The notes: a model not told the origin generated them from the letters alone. 64,000 nucleotides of DNA from Phanerochaete sordida (GCA_019973155.2 BPQB01000115.1:16451-80450), one strand, 5' to 3'; shown: positions 33,745-46,725, numbered from the stretch's first letter. Translations and numbers: made by a program.

Positions 33745-34105
33745 GACCTCGCTGTACATACATAGAGCTGGAATTATCACGGACGGACGGCGAGCGTGGT
33801 CGTGCGCGGGGCGCGGAAGCAGACGGCTCTGGAGGCTGCCCAATCGGGGTGATTATCGCGCTTTCGATCGGGCGCTCGGGGTATACACGGTGGTGTGGGT
33901 GCGGAGGCGCCCGCCAACTGCCGAAAATTTCGTGGCTGCCGCTGTGGCCAGCGCGAGCGGTCCCTTTGGCCGACCGCACATCCTCTCCTAACCTCTCCTC
34001 CAACCAAAACGTCCCGAGGTCAGCCTCATACGCAGCTCCCGGCCGCTCCCCCGCTTGACCCCCGTATTTTCCAGTTATTTCTTGGTGTGCTGCTCCTCTC
34101 ATATC
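33745..34105. other. Intergenic, promoter of ankyrin/CCCH gene
   Basis: A 361-bp spacer between genes in the same direction. It is GC-rich on the left and pyrimidine-rich near the following ATG. No gene is seen. Confidence 0.5.
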
Positions 34106-36295
34106 ATGGTCTCTGCTCTCTGGAAGGCTTCGGCGGACGGCAATGTTGCTCAGGTCACGGAACTCCTGAGCGAGGGCTCGCAGGTTGATCTGGAAATCAA
34201 AGGTGCGTCTGCGCATCGCTCTCATCTTTTTGCCAGCCCGCAGCCGTGCAAAGTCGCGTCGCGGTCACTAACACGCTGCGCCGCAGATCAAGCTGGGGTA
34301 ACGCCGCTCATCGGCGCCGTCAAGAACGGTCACTTCCACGTCGTGCGCCTTCTGCTCGACAAAGGTACGCGCCAAGAACCCTTCTCTTTCCGTCTGTTTA
34401 CTCACCCCGTCGCCACCGTATGTCCCCTATATAGGTGCTGACCCTACCAACCCCTCCGCTCAAGGCCCTCCAGAGCAGCACACCTCGGACCCAGCCATCC
34501 TCGAACTTCTCTCAGCGGCGAAGGCCAAAATGACGATCCAGACAGCTCCTGGAGAACAAGTCTACCCCCATGATCCCTCGGGTGACGCTGCAAAGGCCTA
34601 CTACCCTCCGCCTGGCCCCTACTACTACCCCATGCCGCCTCCTATGATGCCAGAGGGGGTTGCGTACTACCCTCCGCCTCCGCCGCCACCTCACATGTCT
34701 GATCACCCGGGAGTGCCCAACCTCCCCCCTCCGGAGATTGCGCGCATGATCCCTTGCAGGTACTTCCCGGCATGCCGGTATGGAACGTCCTGCATGTTCC
34801 TTCACCCGCAGGGCCCCTACCTGCAAGGCCCACTGCCTCCGCCAGCCCAATATCCCGCTCCTTACGACCCCATGAACCCGACACCGTACCCTTACTACCC
34901 TGTACCACCACCTTCGTTCCAGTCCTCTCCGAACGGCGCGCCTATGCCCACCGTTTCACCCACCCTTCCAACCAGCGTCCCCCCTTCCGCGCCTCCTCCT
35001 CCAATGACTCACTCGCGTGCAAACTCTGAGCTCGCGCCTCCTGTCCAGCCAGGGTACCCTCCTGCCGGGCCTCCTATGCCCTACGGCGTTGTGCCTCCGC
35101 CATACGCGCATGGCGGCCCCGTGCCGATCCCCATGCCACAGCACTCTCCGATGCACTCGCCGCAACAAGCGATGTACCCATCAACGTCTCCCGGTGCGAT
35201 GATCCCTGGACCTTCGCAGTACCCTCCCCAGGGCATGGTCCCGCACCCGTACCCGCCGCAGGGTATCCCCAACGGGCATCAGCACGACCCTACTACATCA
35301 CCGAAGTCACCGCTGCAACACGCGCAGCCTGATGGGTACGGACCTGGACACAGAGATGGCTATGGGCATCAAAGGCGCGGCAGTGTGCGTCGTCCGTCGT
35401 TCGGCATCAGCCGCAAGCCTCCTTGCTTGTTTTTCCCGGCTGGTCGGTGTAAGAATGGGTACGTGGACTAGTCGTGCCTGATTATACGCGGTCGCTGACG
35501 ACGCTTTGCTCTACAGCGACGACTGCCGCTTCCCGCATGTGCTCGACGGCGCAGTGCCGCCTCCGCAGCACTTTGCTCCTCGCAACGGGCACCGTCCCAG
35601 GCCTTCGTTTCACGCCAATGGTGTGACAGGCCTCGAAGACAAATTTGCGACCTTGTCCACACAAGATGTATGAGAGCTGTGCTGTCATACCATCCAATGT
35701 TCTAATATCTTATGTAGAATGAGCAAAACCTTGGCCAGACTGTTGCCAATGGTGTCAACGGTGTTAACGGCGGGCACATAAGCAACGGTTCGAGCCGCTC
35801 TCAGTCAACAGACCCCGGCAACCGTGGTCGTAGCAGCTCAGGCTTCAGGCCCAGCAACGGGTTCAACAACGGGTATCGCAACGACAAGAAACACGCTGCT
35901 CCTGCTAAGCCCCAGAGAGTCCCCAGCGCTGATGAGTTTCCCGTGCTCGGAGGAGCGTCCACGCCGCCTCTCCGTAGCCCGGGCTCGGCGTCTGGCTGGA
36001 CTGGTCTGACGGCTGCCCAGGTCCTCCAGGCGCCGGCACCGAAGAGGGATAGCCAGCCTGGCACCCGCGGCACCAGCCCTGCCCCCACCAACGACCGTCC
36101 CAGCCAATCTGCCAAGGTCTGTTCGTTATGCTGCTCATCGCCGTCGGCTATTTAATTAACATGTGGTTTTAGGATGACCAAAAGACGGAAGGATCCGGCA
36201 TCACCAGTCCTGCCCCCTCCGCCACCAAGCTCCCCATCTCCTTCGCTGCCGTTGCCGCGCCGGAAGCGGTAAAAGAGGTCGCCATTGCGGCCTAA
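34106..36295 (+). CDS. Ankyrin-repeat and tandem CCCH zinc-finger protein
   Basis: Six exons: 34106-34202, 34287-34364, 34435-35458, 35517-35667, 35718-36116, 36173-36295 (623 aa). The first 60 residues form about two ankyrin repeats (ALWKASADGNVAQVTELLSEG; VTPLIGAVKNGHFHVVRLLLDKGADP). A Pro/Tyr/Met-rich linker follows. The first CCCH finger (C-x5-C-x5-C-x3-H, about 166-182) is in IPCRYFPACRYGTSCMFLHP. A second (C-x7-C-x5-C-x3-H, about 388-406) is in PPCLFFPAGRCKNG-DDCRFPH, with its codons split by an intron. Between them is a long low-complexity segment of Pro, Gln, Tyr and Met. The C-terminus has PSADEFPVLGG, then ISFAAVAAP, a short conserved end also seen in other fungal RNA-binding proteins. 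CCCH fingers of this spacing bind AU-rich RNA, so a role in mRNA stability or translation is inferred. Confidence 0.88.
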
Positions 36296-36880
36296 GCCCT
36301 CCACTCCACGCATCCTGCGCTTTTGCAGTCCTCTGTGTCTTCGCGTTCTGTCTTTGCATCCCTGATTTCTTCCCAATCTCGGGTTTCAAGGTGTATTTTT
36401 GCTCTCAGTGTTTCCATCTTCAGTTCCCGGCCATGGGGGCCAGCGTATCATCTGCTGCTCGTTACTACTGTACACATCTCTGGACGCTCTCCACTCCGCC
36501 CTCACTGCATTCCTCGCTTTCATACTCCTGCATCCTGTGCGCATTTGTCACTTCTCCACCGACAACGTGATCGCGGTTCATCGTCACATCCACCCTCCGC
36601 TTGAACCTGCTCTTGCCAAAAGTACTCGCACTGCACGCTCTGCTATATCTTCATCTTCATCTTCGCTCCCTCGTGTCTCCCTATTCATGTGCCACGGCTG
36701 TTAGATTCTTTCTGTCTCTCTTTTGTTTATATGCTCGGAGACGAGTCGTATTTACTTGGCTGCAGATTCATATAAGCTACAGTGTAGTATATATATACAG
36801 ATCTCTCATGTTACATGTCTATATTCCCGACTGGACCTTTCCCCCTCCTGCCTGAGCACACTATGGAACTGCTGCTCGCC
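36296..36880. other. Convergent 3' interval, no gene
   Basis: This 585-bp stretch separates the stops of the ankyrin/CCCH gene and ADE5,7. It is rich in CT and TCTTC words and more AT-rich towards 36780-36800 (TATATATA). It presumably contains both 3' UTRs. Confidence 0.5.
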
Positions 36881-39705
36881 TCACGCGTGCCACTTGTCGA
36901 GGTTGAGCATCTGAACGCCAGGCTCCGCGGTGACTTCGCCGATGCGGAAGACCTGCTCGCCCGCGGCCGCGAGCTTTTCGGTCACGGCGCCGACCTTGTC
37001 CTGCGCGACGATGAGGACCATGCCGATGCCGTTGTTGAACGTGCGCGCCATCTCGAGCGGCTCGACGCCGCCGTGCTGCATGATGAAGCGGAACACAGGC
37101 GGGAGCGGCCACGCGGCGGCGTCGACGGTGCAGCCGGTGTCCTTGGGAAGCACGCGCGGGATGTTCTCCGTGAAGCCACCGCCGGTGATGTGCGACATGC
37201 CCTTCACGAGGCCGGCCTGCACGAGCGGGAGCAGCGCGCGGATGTAGATCTTCGTCGGCGCGAGCAGCGCGTGCCCGAGCGACGCGGCGGGCGCCCACGG
37301 GCACGCGCTCGCCCACGTCAGCCCCGAGCGCGCGACGACCTTGCGCACGAGCGAGAAGCCGTTGCTGTGCACGCCCGACGACGGCAGCCCGAGCAGCACG
37401 TCGCCCGGCGCGATGTCGGGCGTCGGCAGGATCAGCGCGCGCTCGACCGCGCCGACGGCGAAGCCCGCGAGGTCGTAGTCGCCTGCGCGCAACGTCAGCG
37501 GTGTGCGATGTGCGGCGGGCGGCGTGCGCACCTTCGTGGTACATCCCCGGCATCTCCGCGGTCTCGCCGCCGATGAGCGCGCAGCCCGCGAGCTTGCAGC
37601 CCTCGGCGATGCCCTTGACCACGGTCGCGGCCTGCGCGACGTCGAGCTTGCTGCAGGCGAAGTAGTCGAGGAAGTAGAGCGGCTCCGCGCCCTGCACGAT
37701 CAGGTCGTTCACGGACATCGCGACGAGGTCGATGCCTGCGCCGCAGCGCCGCAGTCAGCCTGGGGTCCCGCGCAGCGGGCGACATGACGCACCGACAAAG
37801 TCGTGGATGCCGGTCTCGATCGCGACCTTGAGCTTCGTGCCCACGCCGTCGGTCCCGCTGACGAGCACGGGGTCCGTGTAGCCCGTCGCCTTGAGATCGA
37901 AGACGCCGCCGAAACCGCCGATCTCGGCGTCCGCGCCCGAGCGACGCGTCGCGCGCACGTAAGGCTTGATCGTGTCCACGAGCGAGTTGCCCGCGTCGAC
38001 GTCCACGCCGGCCTGCGCGTACGTGAGCTTCGGCGCCGAAGTGCTCGCTTGCAGTGCGCTAGAAGGGCATTTCTTAGCAACGCTCGCGTGTGAAATGGTG
38101 AAGACGTACCGGTGCGCAATGTCGCGACGGAAGGTCTTGCCCTCGAATTCAATTTTGTCGACGCCAGAGTAGGCGGCGTCGAGGGCACCCTTAAGAGTGG
38201 AAGCGTACGCAGAGACCGCAATGACGCGTCCTCCGGACGTGACAACGTCCTCACCGGACGATACGGTGCCAGCGTGGAAGGCGACGGTATCTGCGTGCAT
38301 ACACCTTGGTATTTGAGTTGTAACTGAGGTGTATTTCGCACGTACCTTCGGGGAGCGCGCCCATGACCGTGATCTTCTTGCCCTTGGGGTAAGAGCCAGG
38401 GTAGCCTGCTGAGGCCAGGACGACTGCGACGGCAAAGCCGGGGCGAGTCTCGATGTGCACGGCGTCCAGCCGGCGCTCGACGCAGGCCTAACAAAATACT
38501 GAGTTTGCAGGGAGATCAAAATACGGCATGAATCTTACAAGGCAGACAGCAGCAAGATCTGTCTTCTCACTCAGGAGAAGCATGAGTGCCTCGGTCTCAG
38601 GGTCACCGAACCGGACGTTGTACTCCAGGACCTTCGGGCCGTCCGCGGTGAGCATGAACCCAGTGAAGAGCATGCCCAAGAAGGGGTACCCTGGATTGGG
38701 TGTTTAATTGAGTGTACGGACAGACGCGATTGGAGGGCATACCCTCTTTTCTCATTCCAGCGATCGTAGGCTGGAGAGACTCCTTCATGATACGTTCCAT
38801 GATCTCCGGAGTCGCAATGGGAGCGGGTGCATAGGCACCCATGCCACCAGTGTTGGGCCCTGTATCGCCCTCACCGATGCGCTTGTGGTCCTGGGCAGCA
38901 GGCAGAGGCACGACAGTATAACCGTCAGAGAACGCGAGGACAGAGATTTCGGGACCAGTGAGGAGCTCCTCAATGACCACCTCGCTACCTGGCGTGACGG
39001 GGAAATATATGAATTGGGGAACACATATGTACATGGCAAGGTCGCGGACCTGCGGATCCAAACACGTTATCCACCATGATCTCCTTGAGACCGGCGATGG
39101 CCTCGTCTACGGTTTCCGGGATGAGGACGCCCTTGCCAGCAGCGAGGCCGCTCGCTTTGAGGACGACCTGGAAGCCGCAGGTCTTGACGTATGCCACGGC
39201 CTGCTCGTATTCCGCGGCAGCAAAGACGCGGAACTTGGCGGTGGGGATGTTGTGGCGCTCCATGAACGCTTTGGAGAACGCTTTGGAACCTTCCATGCGT
39301 GCGGCGAGCTGGCTAGGACCAAAGACAGGAATGCCGACTGTAGCGTGGTCAATACTGCAGGTCAGACGGACAAGGGTACAGAAAGGTCACCTTTGCGGAA
39401 GTGCTCCTCTACGCCATCCACGAGAGGCTGCTCCGGGCCAGGAAGAACAAAAGAAATCTAGTGACCATGTAAGCACGACGAAGCGGAGTCGCCAGATGCA
39501 AAATCACCTGTTCTTGGGTGGCAAACGCGACCAACTCCTGAAAGGTATTGTTGCCGACAGAGATGTTCTTGGTCTTGGGTACCTGGGAGGTGCCGCCATT
39601 GCCGGGACAGACGAAGATCTGGTCTACGAGAGCAGAGTGGGCGAGCTTCCAGGCGAGGGCATGCTCTCTGCCGCCGCTTCCGAGGAGCAGGATGCGGAGA
39701 GCCAT
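36881..39705 (-). CDS. ADE5,7: Bifunctional purine enzyme GARS-AIRS (ADE5,7)
   Basis: Ten exons: 39508-39705, 39391-39457, 39050-39337, 38743-38988, 38539-38690, 38346-38487, 38110-38290, 37793-38058, 37532-37735, 36881-37482 (781 aa). It catalyses steps 2 and 5 of de novo purine synthesis in the cytosol. The N-terminal GAR synthetase (ATP-grasp) has [88 protein letters not shown] and [12 protein letters not shown] short linker follows at about 425-445. The C-terminal AIR synthetase has [85 protein letters not shown] and [17 protein letters not shown]. Both halves look intact. The start is 237 bp from a divergent orphan gene. Confidence 0.97.
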
Positions 39706-39942
39706 GGCGGGGACGAGGGGAGAGGACGAAGGAGGGAATCAGTGGAGGAGAATAGTCGAAAAAATGAGAGCACGTGCTGGCCACGCGAGGTCAATGGAGC
39801 GGCGCGATCAATAGAGTGATGTCGGCCTGTGCCTACGGTCGTGCTCTGAAAACGTGTTGCACCTTCCATTCGCCCAGAACAGACGCTCCTTAACCCTCCA
39901 TGCTCGCTCCCAGATAACCATCCTCCTCCTCCTCGCCCTCGC
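39706..39942. promoter_or_regulatory. Divergent promoter interval ADE5,7 / large disordered protein
   Basis: 237 bp separate the two start codons, so promoters are shared or adjacent. No recognisable purine-regulator site can be named with confidence. Confidence 0.5.
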
Positions 39943-42900
39943 ATGTCCAGCCCACGGCTCTCAGCATCGTCAAGAGGCGTGAAACAGGTCAGTGGAGCCG
40001 CTCAAACCACCGTTCACGGCGACCCGCCGACGCTCACATTCATCATGTCTTGCAGTCATCCCCCAATGCTGCCCCGGCTTCCTCCACCGCCTCCAAACCA
40101 TCTTCTTCCACCATGCCCAGCGGCCCGCGCAAGCTCGCCTCGCGTTCCCAGCGGGACTCCAAAGGCACCCTCTCGCGCAAGCTGTCCAAGCGCAAAGAGC
40201 AACCCGCGCAGACGCCCCCGCCAGAGGAGGTCCATGGCGGTGCTGCTGCCCATGACACGGACTCTAAAGGGAAGCAAAGGGCGCACAGCAGCGCCACCCC
40301 GGAGCCAGAACTGCAATACCAACCACCTACGCCAGTCGTCCCAGTCAGATCCATCGTCCCTGACACCCTGGCCTCCCTCCCTTCATGGTACTCGCTAGAG
40401 GTCGAGTGGGCTGCCGCTTCCGCGCCGCTGCTCAGGAAGAAATACCACATACACAATCCCGTGGGCCCTCGTTACTACAAGAATCACCACCTGTTCCCTC
40501 CGTCGCTGGAGAAGCGGCCTCCGTCCGTCTTTTCGCCTTCGTTCCCTCCTATGCCCCCAAGCTCCGATCGACTGCCAGACACCGCCATGGTGTCAGCACC
40601 TAGTAGATCCCCGTCTGGCTCGCCACAACCCACGCCCTCGTCTTCTCAAGTCAAGATCCACGACGTACGAGGGCGAACGCGGAAGATCTCCCAAACTGCC
40701 CAGGAGAATGCAGAGACATTGAACACGGACCCGTGGGGGTCCAATCTGCACGACCGCTCGCCGTATGATGTCGGCAAGAGCAAAGATCTAGCGTCGCCTG
40801 ACTCGCCAGAGGTGAGTAACCACGGCGGGCTTTCTTCGTCATTTTCCTAACATTTGCTGATACTGCGCACGCAGAGTCCTACCTTCCCTGTTCGCCCGCG
40901 ACGATCGAGCCTGACGACTGTGCAAAGGCACAAGACGACTGTGCCATCACCACTCTCGCAATCGACGTCTGCCCTGCACCTCGCGACGGAGCCGTTGAGC
41001 AGCACATATCCGCCGCCCCGAAGGCTTAGCAGGCGCCGGAAGACGTTCCGGGGCCTGTTTAGAAGCGACCGTGAGAACCGGCCCTTCCTGTCGCGCGGTG
41101 CCACATCGCCGCTCGAGCACGCGGACGCGTCACGCCAGCTGGGCCGCAAGGAATCGCGCACCGGGTCTATCGTACCACCGTCGGTAGCTTCCAGCGCAGC
41201 CTCCGTCACCGCCACAGAGGCGTCCTCAAAGCGGCAAAGTATGCTTGGCAGGCTCGTCAAGCGGTTCAGCATCGTGCGGAGATCCGACGCGTCGAAATCG
41301 ATGAAGAGCAGCTTTCATAGCTCTCGACAGTCCACTGAAATCGATCCTGGACGACTCGGAATGGTCTCTCCAGTGAGCCGGAGATCGCATAGCCCCGACA
41401 AGGCTCAGCTGACGCCCGCGCAGCCTGCGGACGCGCCCAAACGCGTGCCAGACGAAAGCAGCGCGGACAGGTCGAACGACTTGCGCGCGCGAGAGCAGGA
41501 TGCGGAGTCGATGCTGTCCGCGGATAACCGGTTTTCTGTGGGGAAACTCAAGGTTGCCAATCCGGACGACTCTGGTTCGGATTCTGACTCACCAGACGGA
41601 GGCAGCAGGCCGCAAGGACACACGCTTGACATGGCGTTCAGGTCGTCCCCTGAGCCAATCGACTACATGGCGCAACAGACGCCGTTCTACGGCCATCCCA
41701 TCCGAGGACCACTCTCAGTGATTTCGGAGGGTGGCACGTACATGTCGTCGCCCAGGGGGCAGCCCGAGCCAATCCCTGAAGATTCACCACGAACACCGCC
41801 GACCATACCGTCTCTTCTGTCCTTGCCTGCACGATCTGCAGCGTTGCCGATGGACCACACTATCCACGTCGTCTCGCCGCCTTTGCCTGCCTTACCACTT
41901 CCTAATCCTAGCTATCCAGAGATACCCAATGCCCTTTCCCTGACTTCAGTGGTATCTCCACCTGCGTCCGCGCCCGCACCCGCCCCTGTGACTTTGCCAC
42001 CTCCTCCGCCAGTTGTGCCTATGCCACGGATAGATGCCTCGCTTCCGCTTACCCCGGAAGGGTCGCGTGCGCCCACTCCGCCTGCAGAGCAGCCCACGCC
42101 ACGACCTGGTCCCCAAGCGCTGCGGCAATCAGAGCTTGCAACCCCTGACATCTCAGCGGAGCGCACTCCGAGACCTAAGCCTCAGCCTCTCTCTCAGCCC
42201 GAGCCCTCGCACGTTCCTTCATCTTCTGCACCCCCGCAACGCATTATATATCGGTCTTTATCTTCTGCCACCAACGACACTTCCATTCTAGCTAGAGCCT
42301 CTATGATCGTCAATCCTCCGACCCCTCAGTCGACATCTATCGCGATGCCTCCTGCGTCAGTCACCTCCCAACAAGCGGTCGTAGGACCTCCTCGGGGTGA
42401 CGCGAAGTCTCCTTCTCAGGATGACTCGACCACCAAGAAGGACGGCTCCCGCCGCCTGCGCTCGAAGCATACGGAGACCTTCAAGCTCGTCCGGACCGCC
42501 TCCGGTAACGTGCAAACTGTCGGCAACAGTTTCGTCGCCGACGGAGAGCACTGGCACGTTATCGAGTCTCCCGCTGATGAGACGTCGAAGAAGAGCCGAC
42601 GCGAGCGTGACCACTCCACGGAGCGCGACAGGTCGTCAAAGCGCAAGAGCAAACGCGCGGAAAAGGAGGGTGCCTCCGAGGACAGCGACCAGCAACGACC
42701 ACGCGAGCAAGCAAGCTCGCCCGATCCCGACCGTCGGGACAGCCCTCATCAGTCTTCACATCCTCGCGCTCGCAGCGACGAGTCGCAACGCCGATCCAGC
42801 GGCCATGACCGACGACGCAGCCACCGGGACTCCCAGCAGGACGCTGCGCGTGCCACACAAACACCCGTCAGCCACAGCTCGAAGTCCTACGCACCCTCCC

Positions 42901-43490
42901 CCTCGCCCGTCTCAGGGACCCGGATTGAGAGACGTACGTCGACCAGCGCTTCGACTCGCCCGTCGTCTGACTTCCAGTCCGTCGCGGACATCAACACCCT
43001 GAAGGCGAAGGACGCCTGGGAAATTGAGCGCATGTGGAAGGGCCGCAGCATGGTGTACGCCCCGGACAACATGCAGGTGAGCAGCCGCCACCGCCACGAC
43101 ATCAGCAGCGACTCGCGCCCGACGACGATCATGAGCCACGACCTGCAGCGCGCGAGCACGATCCCGAGCGTCGGCGACGCGCACACGGCGCTCTCGACGT
43201 ACGGCTCGAGCACGACCTCCATCACGCTCGCCATGCCGCCGCACCCGCAGCACGCCGCGAGCTTCCCCGGCGCGACGCCGCTCACGCACGCCGCCGCGGC
43301 GCGCCCCGCCACGATCGCGCTGCCGCCCCTCCCGCCGCTCAGCTCCGCGCCGGCGAACCCGCTGCCGGAGCCGCCGCGCATGTCGACGTACCGCCCTGCG
43401 CCGCTGCCGCTCGCGCTCGGCGGGCCCGGCGAGACGGCCGCGACGGCCGAGTACTGGAACCGCTACGCAAGCGTGACGGTGTCGCATTGA
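39943..43490 (+). CDS. Large disordered basidiomycete protein
   Basis: Three exons in phase 0: 39943-39987, 40056-40811, 40875-43490 (1138 aa). Almost the whole protein is Ser/Pro/Arg-rich and low complexity, with many SP/TP and RxxS sites that kinases could use. A few blocks look ordered and conserved-like: LPSWYSLEVEWAAASAPLLRKKYHIHNPVGPRYYKNHHL near 125-165, RRRKTFRGLFRSDRENRPF near 320, TETFKLVRTASGNVQTVGNSFVADGEHWHVIE near 800-835, and AKDAWEIERMWKGRSMVYAP near 970. The second and last blocks suggest short protein-binding or membrane-binding modules. A run of Arg/Lys/Ser/Glu (RRERDHSTERDRSSKRKSKR) precedes the last block. I recognise no catalytic domain. The start at 39943 is the only ATG before the first donor GTCAGT. 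Confidence 0.72.
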
Positions 43491-44020
43491 CCTGTATACC
43501 CCCTCTGCACTGCACCTGAACACTCTACACGGACGGCCTCGACCTTGTTTTTAGATCTTGCAACTGCTGCATATTTCTCTTGCCATTCGCACACTGCTAC
43601 TGACGCTTACATGTTTCGAGCTGTCGCTCACCCCTCGATGCAAAACTCACCCTTACATGCATGTTTCCTTCTGTCCGCGCTACCGTCATTCAAAGCTTCA
43701 CGCCTCATTCTGCCATCACCAGCTTACGCCCCTCTTCGTGCGTTGTTTTTCAAGTGGACTCTTTCATGTGCTGTACCTGTTAGCCCCCCGTTACTTTATC
43801 CGTCACACTGTATTAGTCTGTAATGTCTGTTGGCCAAAGAACGTTCCAGGATGATATACATTGCGGGTGCCGGGAGGCAAATGGGTGGATATAGTACAAC
43901 ATGGAGGTAAGGTGGTACAAATGCACGACGACAGCAAGAAGATATGACCAGCATAGTATCCATAGACAATAGACAAACAACAATCGAAAAGCCATTGCAG
44001 CGATGAAGACGAAGGCGCGC
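43491..44020. other. Convergent 3' interval, no gene
   Basis: A 530-bp relatively AT-rich stretch between two convergent stop codons. Both 3' UTRs should lie here. No coding signal is seen. Confidence 0.5.
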
Positions 44021-46725
44021 TCACGTTCTCGAGAGCTCGATATCGGGATGCACAGGGAACTTGGGCTGCGGGTAGTCTTCCCAGGTGCGCTCCGAGTCGA
44101 GGAAGCGGCGGAGGCGCGCGACCTGCGAGGAGAGGTACATGACGATAATCTGCATCTCGATGTCGAGGTTCAGCGCGAGCACGTCCTCGCACGTCTTGAG
44201 GGCCTGCGTGCGCGTCGACACGAACATGTTGCCCTCGAAGCCGAGCGCCTTGAGCGCGTCGATCATCTCGCTGAACTCGGAACACCACGCGAGCACGCCG
44301 AGCTGCGCTGCGTCAGTGCACGTGGGGGACGCATGGGGCGAAGGGGGGCGCACCTGGCCGTACTGCTTGTAGCGTTGGTACAGCACGTTCGGCGCGCTCT
44401 TCAGCGCATAGTCGAACATGTCGTTCTGCTCGATGACGCCTGGCTGGGGCACGTACGGCTCTGTAGCAGGCGGGGGCGGGGCGGGCTGCGGGCCGTGGCG
44501 ATCAGCGTTCTCCGTCCTCAGCCAGCAGAACTGTCAGACGCACCTCGGGCCGCGGCGGCGGGTCCTTGAACCACTCGTAGCCGGAGTAGTCGACCTCGTC
44601 TCCCCAGTCGACGGTGTCGGCCTGCTTGGCGTAGACGTCCATCTCGGGAAGGGCGCGGGAGAGGCGCGAGCTGTTCTTGATGAGCACGCGGAGGTAGTTG
44701 GGAAGCGGGAAGGTGTCCTTGCTCTCTTCGTCTGCGCGGGCGTCGGGGCGGAAGACCTCGTACTGTGCAGCGGGCCGCTCGATGGGTGTGCACGGGCACG
44801 AGTCTGCGGGCGGGCGATTCAGCTGCGATCTCAGCGCACGCAGGGCAAGCGCAGACGCACCGATGAGGAGGCTGTTCCTGAAGGCGAGCTTGAGCGGGAG
44901 CGGGAGGGGGCTGGGTTGCGGATCGACAGGCGAGGGGTCGCGGGATGGTGGGTGTAGAAGCAAGAAGAATCGGGCCTGCTGGGCGCTGCTCAGCCCGCTG
45001 ACACCGGCAATCAAAGCGCCAGCCCTCACCTGCGTGGGAGAGTCCTGCGCGACACTCGCGACCAATGGGCTGTCCTTCTGGTCGCCGAACGCAATCGACG
45101 CCGCGGTCAGGAAAGAGCGGATGCTCGCCCGGTTGTCGGAAAACGTTTGGCGCAAGGCCGTCGGCGTGAGCTTGCTCAGAAGGGGCGTGTGCGGACCGGG
45201 GATTGTGAGCCTCGGGCGCGGGCGCTGTACGGACGGCGAATATAGAGTGACGGAAGAGTCGTCAGGTGGTAGTACCTTCGTGGCGGTGTCAGTGAAACTA
45301 CTGTCACACTCTAAGGACGCAGCACTCACCTCGATGCGGGGAGACGCCGGATGTGAGGGGACAGGAAGAAGGGATCTAGGAAGGATCGGCAGCGGGGCTG
45401 GGGACTCGGGTGACGGTGGAGTGACCTCAATGAGAGGGCTTGGTGGATGCAAAAATCGTCGGTGAGGATCGATGCCAATGGTGTTTCGAGATAGCCAAGA
45501 GGGCGTTGAAGGTACCAAAAGAGGTGTTTCAGCAGGAGATATGTCGGTCGCGGTCGGGGCGTATGGGGACGGAGTGAGAGTCTTGGGATCAACGCGCTCC
45601 CACTTAATGAGGGCGAAGCTGGGCCGAGAGTCTTCTGGAGAGGTCCGTGCCGCAGGCTGGGATCTGGGTGCTGGCGCCGCCGCCTCGTGACGCTCGGAAA
45701 GTAAATCAGGAGCAGCACTGTTGGGCGCACGTTCAAACTTTGTGACGTCTAGCAGGAATGGAGTGTGGTCGAATGCGAGTTCCGGGAGGACATGCGGCCG
45801 AGGCGTGGGACCAGTATGTCCTGCGGAAACAGGCTTGCGCGGCTCCGAGGAAGCGCGGCGAGCGGGTAGGATGGATTTTGACCTGGTGAGAGTCCTCAGA
45901 CGCTTGATGCTTCGACGGAAAGGATTCAGGCCTATAGATGAGATGGCGTGCGATGGAGTGATGGTCGAAGTGCTCGCAGGTCTGGATGTAGGCGGGGAAG
46001 GCGGGATGTGGTTGGGATCAGCCAGCTCGTCCTGGATGACTCGAAGAGGGGAGATTGGCACAAGCTTGGGACGGAAGACTTTCTCTTCTACAGCCTCTTC
46101 TTTTCGGAAAGGGTCGCTGTCGAAGAGAGTATCCGTCACTTGGTCGATAGAGAGCGCGTGCACAGACGACCCTGAAGTCCTCCTATAATCAAGTAGGATC
46201 CGCTCAGCGGGAGTGGGACCGCCAGGGTCCGGTGTTGGCTCTTCAATCACTGGGGGTATGTAATCGTCGATGGCAGTGTCAGTCTCGGTGTCGCTGCTTT
46301 GCTGTAAATAATTATCGATTGGACTGTCGACGGGAGTGGAGTGTGGGGCAAGATTCTTGACGATGGCGAGAGAAATATGTGGCCGTAGAATCAGTGGGAG
46401 TATATGCGCTACAAAATCTAGTTAGACGCGATTCCAACCGTTGCGTCACCGCAGACTCACTTTCGAACGGCGAGACGGGACTGCGGGGAGACATAGGAGA
46501 CGAGAAGGCAGCGGCAGCAGCCGAACGTTCCTCGGGGTCGATGTCTACGAGGTCATCGTCGCAGAAAGACAGGCGTTCAGCGGCGTCGTCGCTGCCCTCC
46601 GAGGTGTCGTCCGAGTTCTGTTGGTGGAGGTGACGCGCGGGGAAGGACAAGAACTTTGTCGAGACACGTAGCGAGGCGCGGAGGCCTGGGGCGACTCTGG
46701 GCTGGTAGTGTGCGGTCGGATACAT
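44021..46725 (-). CDS. Conserved hypothetical protein with C-terminal helical domain
   Basis: Four exons: 46461-46725, 44544-46408, 44354-44458, 44021-44302 (838 aa). The junction at 44459-44543 is uncertain. A GTGCGT donor needs the unusual CAGAG acceptor (used here); a weaker GTCTGA donor with CAG at 44461 gives 840 aa. The first 600 residues are low complexity (Ser/Pro/Arg), with a few hydrophobic stretches such as LKLAFRNSLLIGASALALRAL near 595. The C-terminal 180 residues are clearly ordered: FPLPNYLRVLIKNSSRLSRALPEMD, DYSGYEWFKDPPPRPE, PYVPQPGVIEQNDMFDYALKSAPNVLYQRYKQYGQ, LGVLAWCSEFSEMIDALKALGF and MQIIVMYLSSQVARLRRFLD. I believe this end is widely conserved in Agaricomycetes but know no name or function for it. 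Start ATG 46725 (MYPTAHYQ) is the first ATG of the frame. Confidence 0.72.

Noticed and set aside
36861..37718. Arg-rich open frame of 285 codons on the minus strand in ADE5,7
   Set aside because: It starts with real ADE5,7 sequence ([15 protein letters not shown]) and then runs through an intron into the wrong frame. Splicing at 37483-37531 restores the enzyme.
42887..43523. Long Arg- or Val-rich frames on the minus strand at the end of the 1138-aa gene
   Set aside because: Shadow frames caused by GC-rich codon use; no independent evidence.
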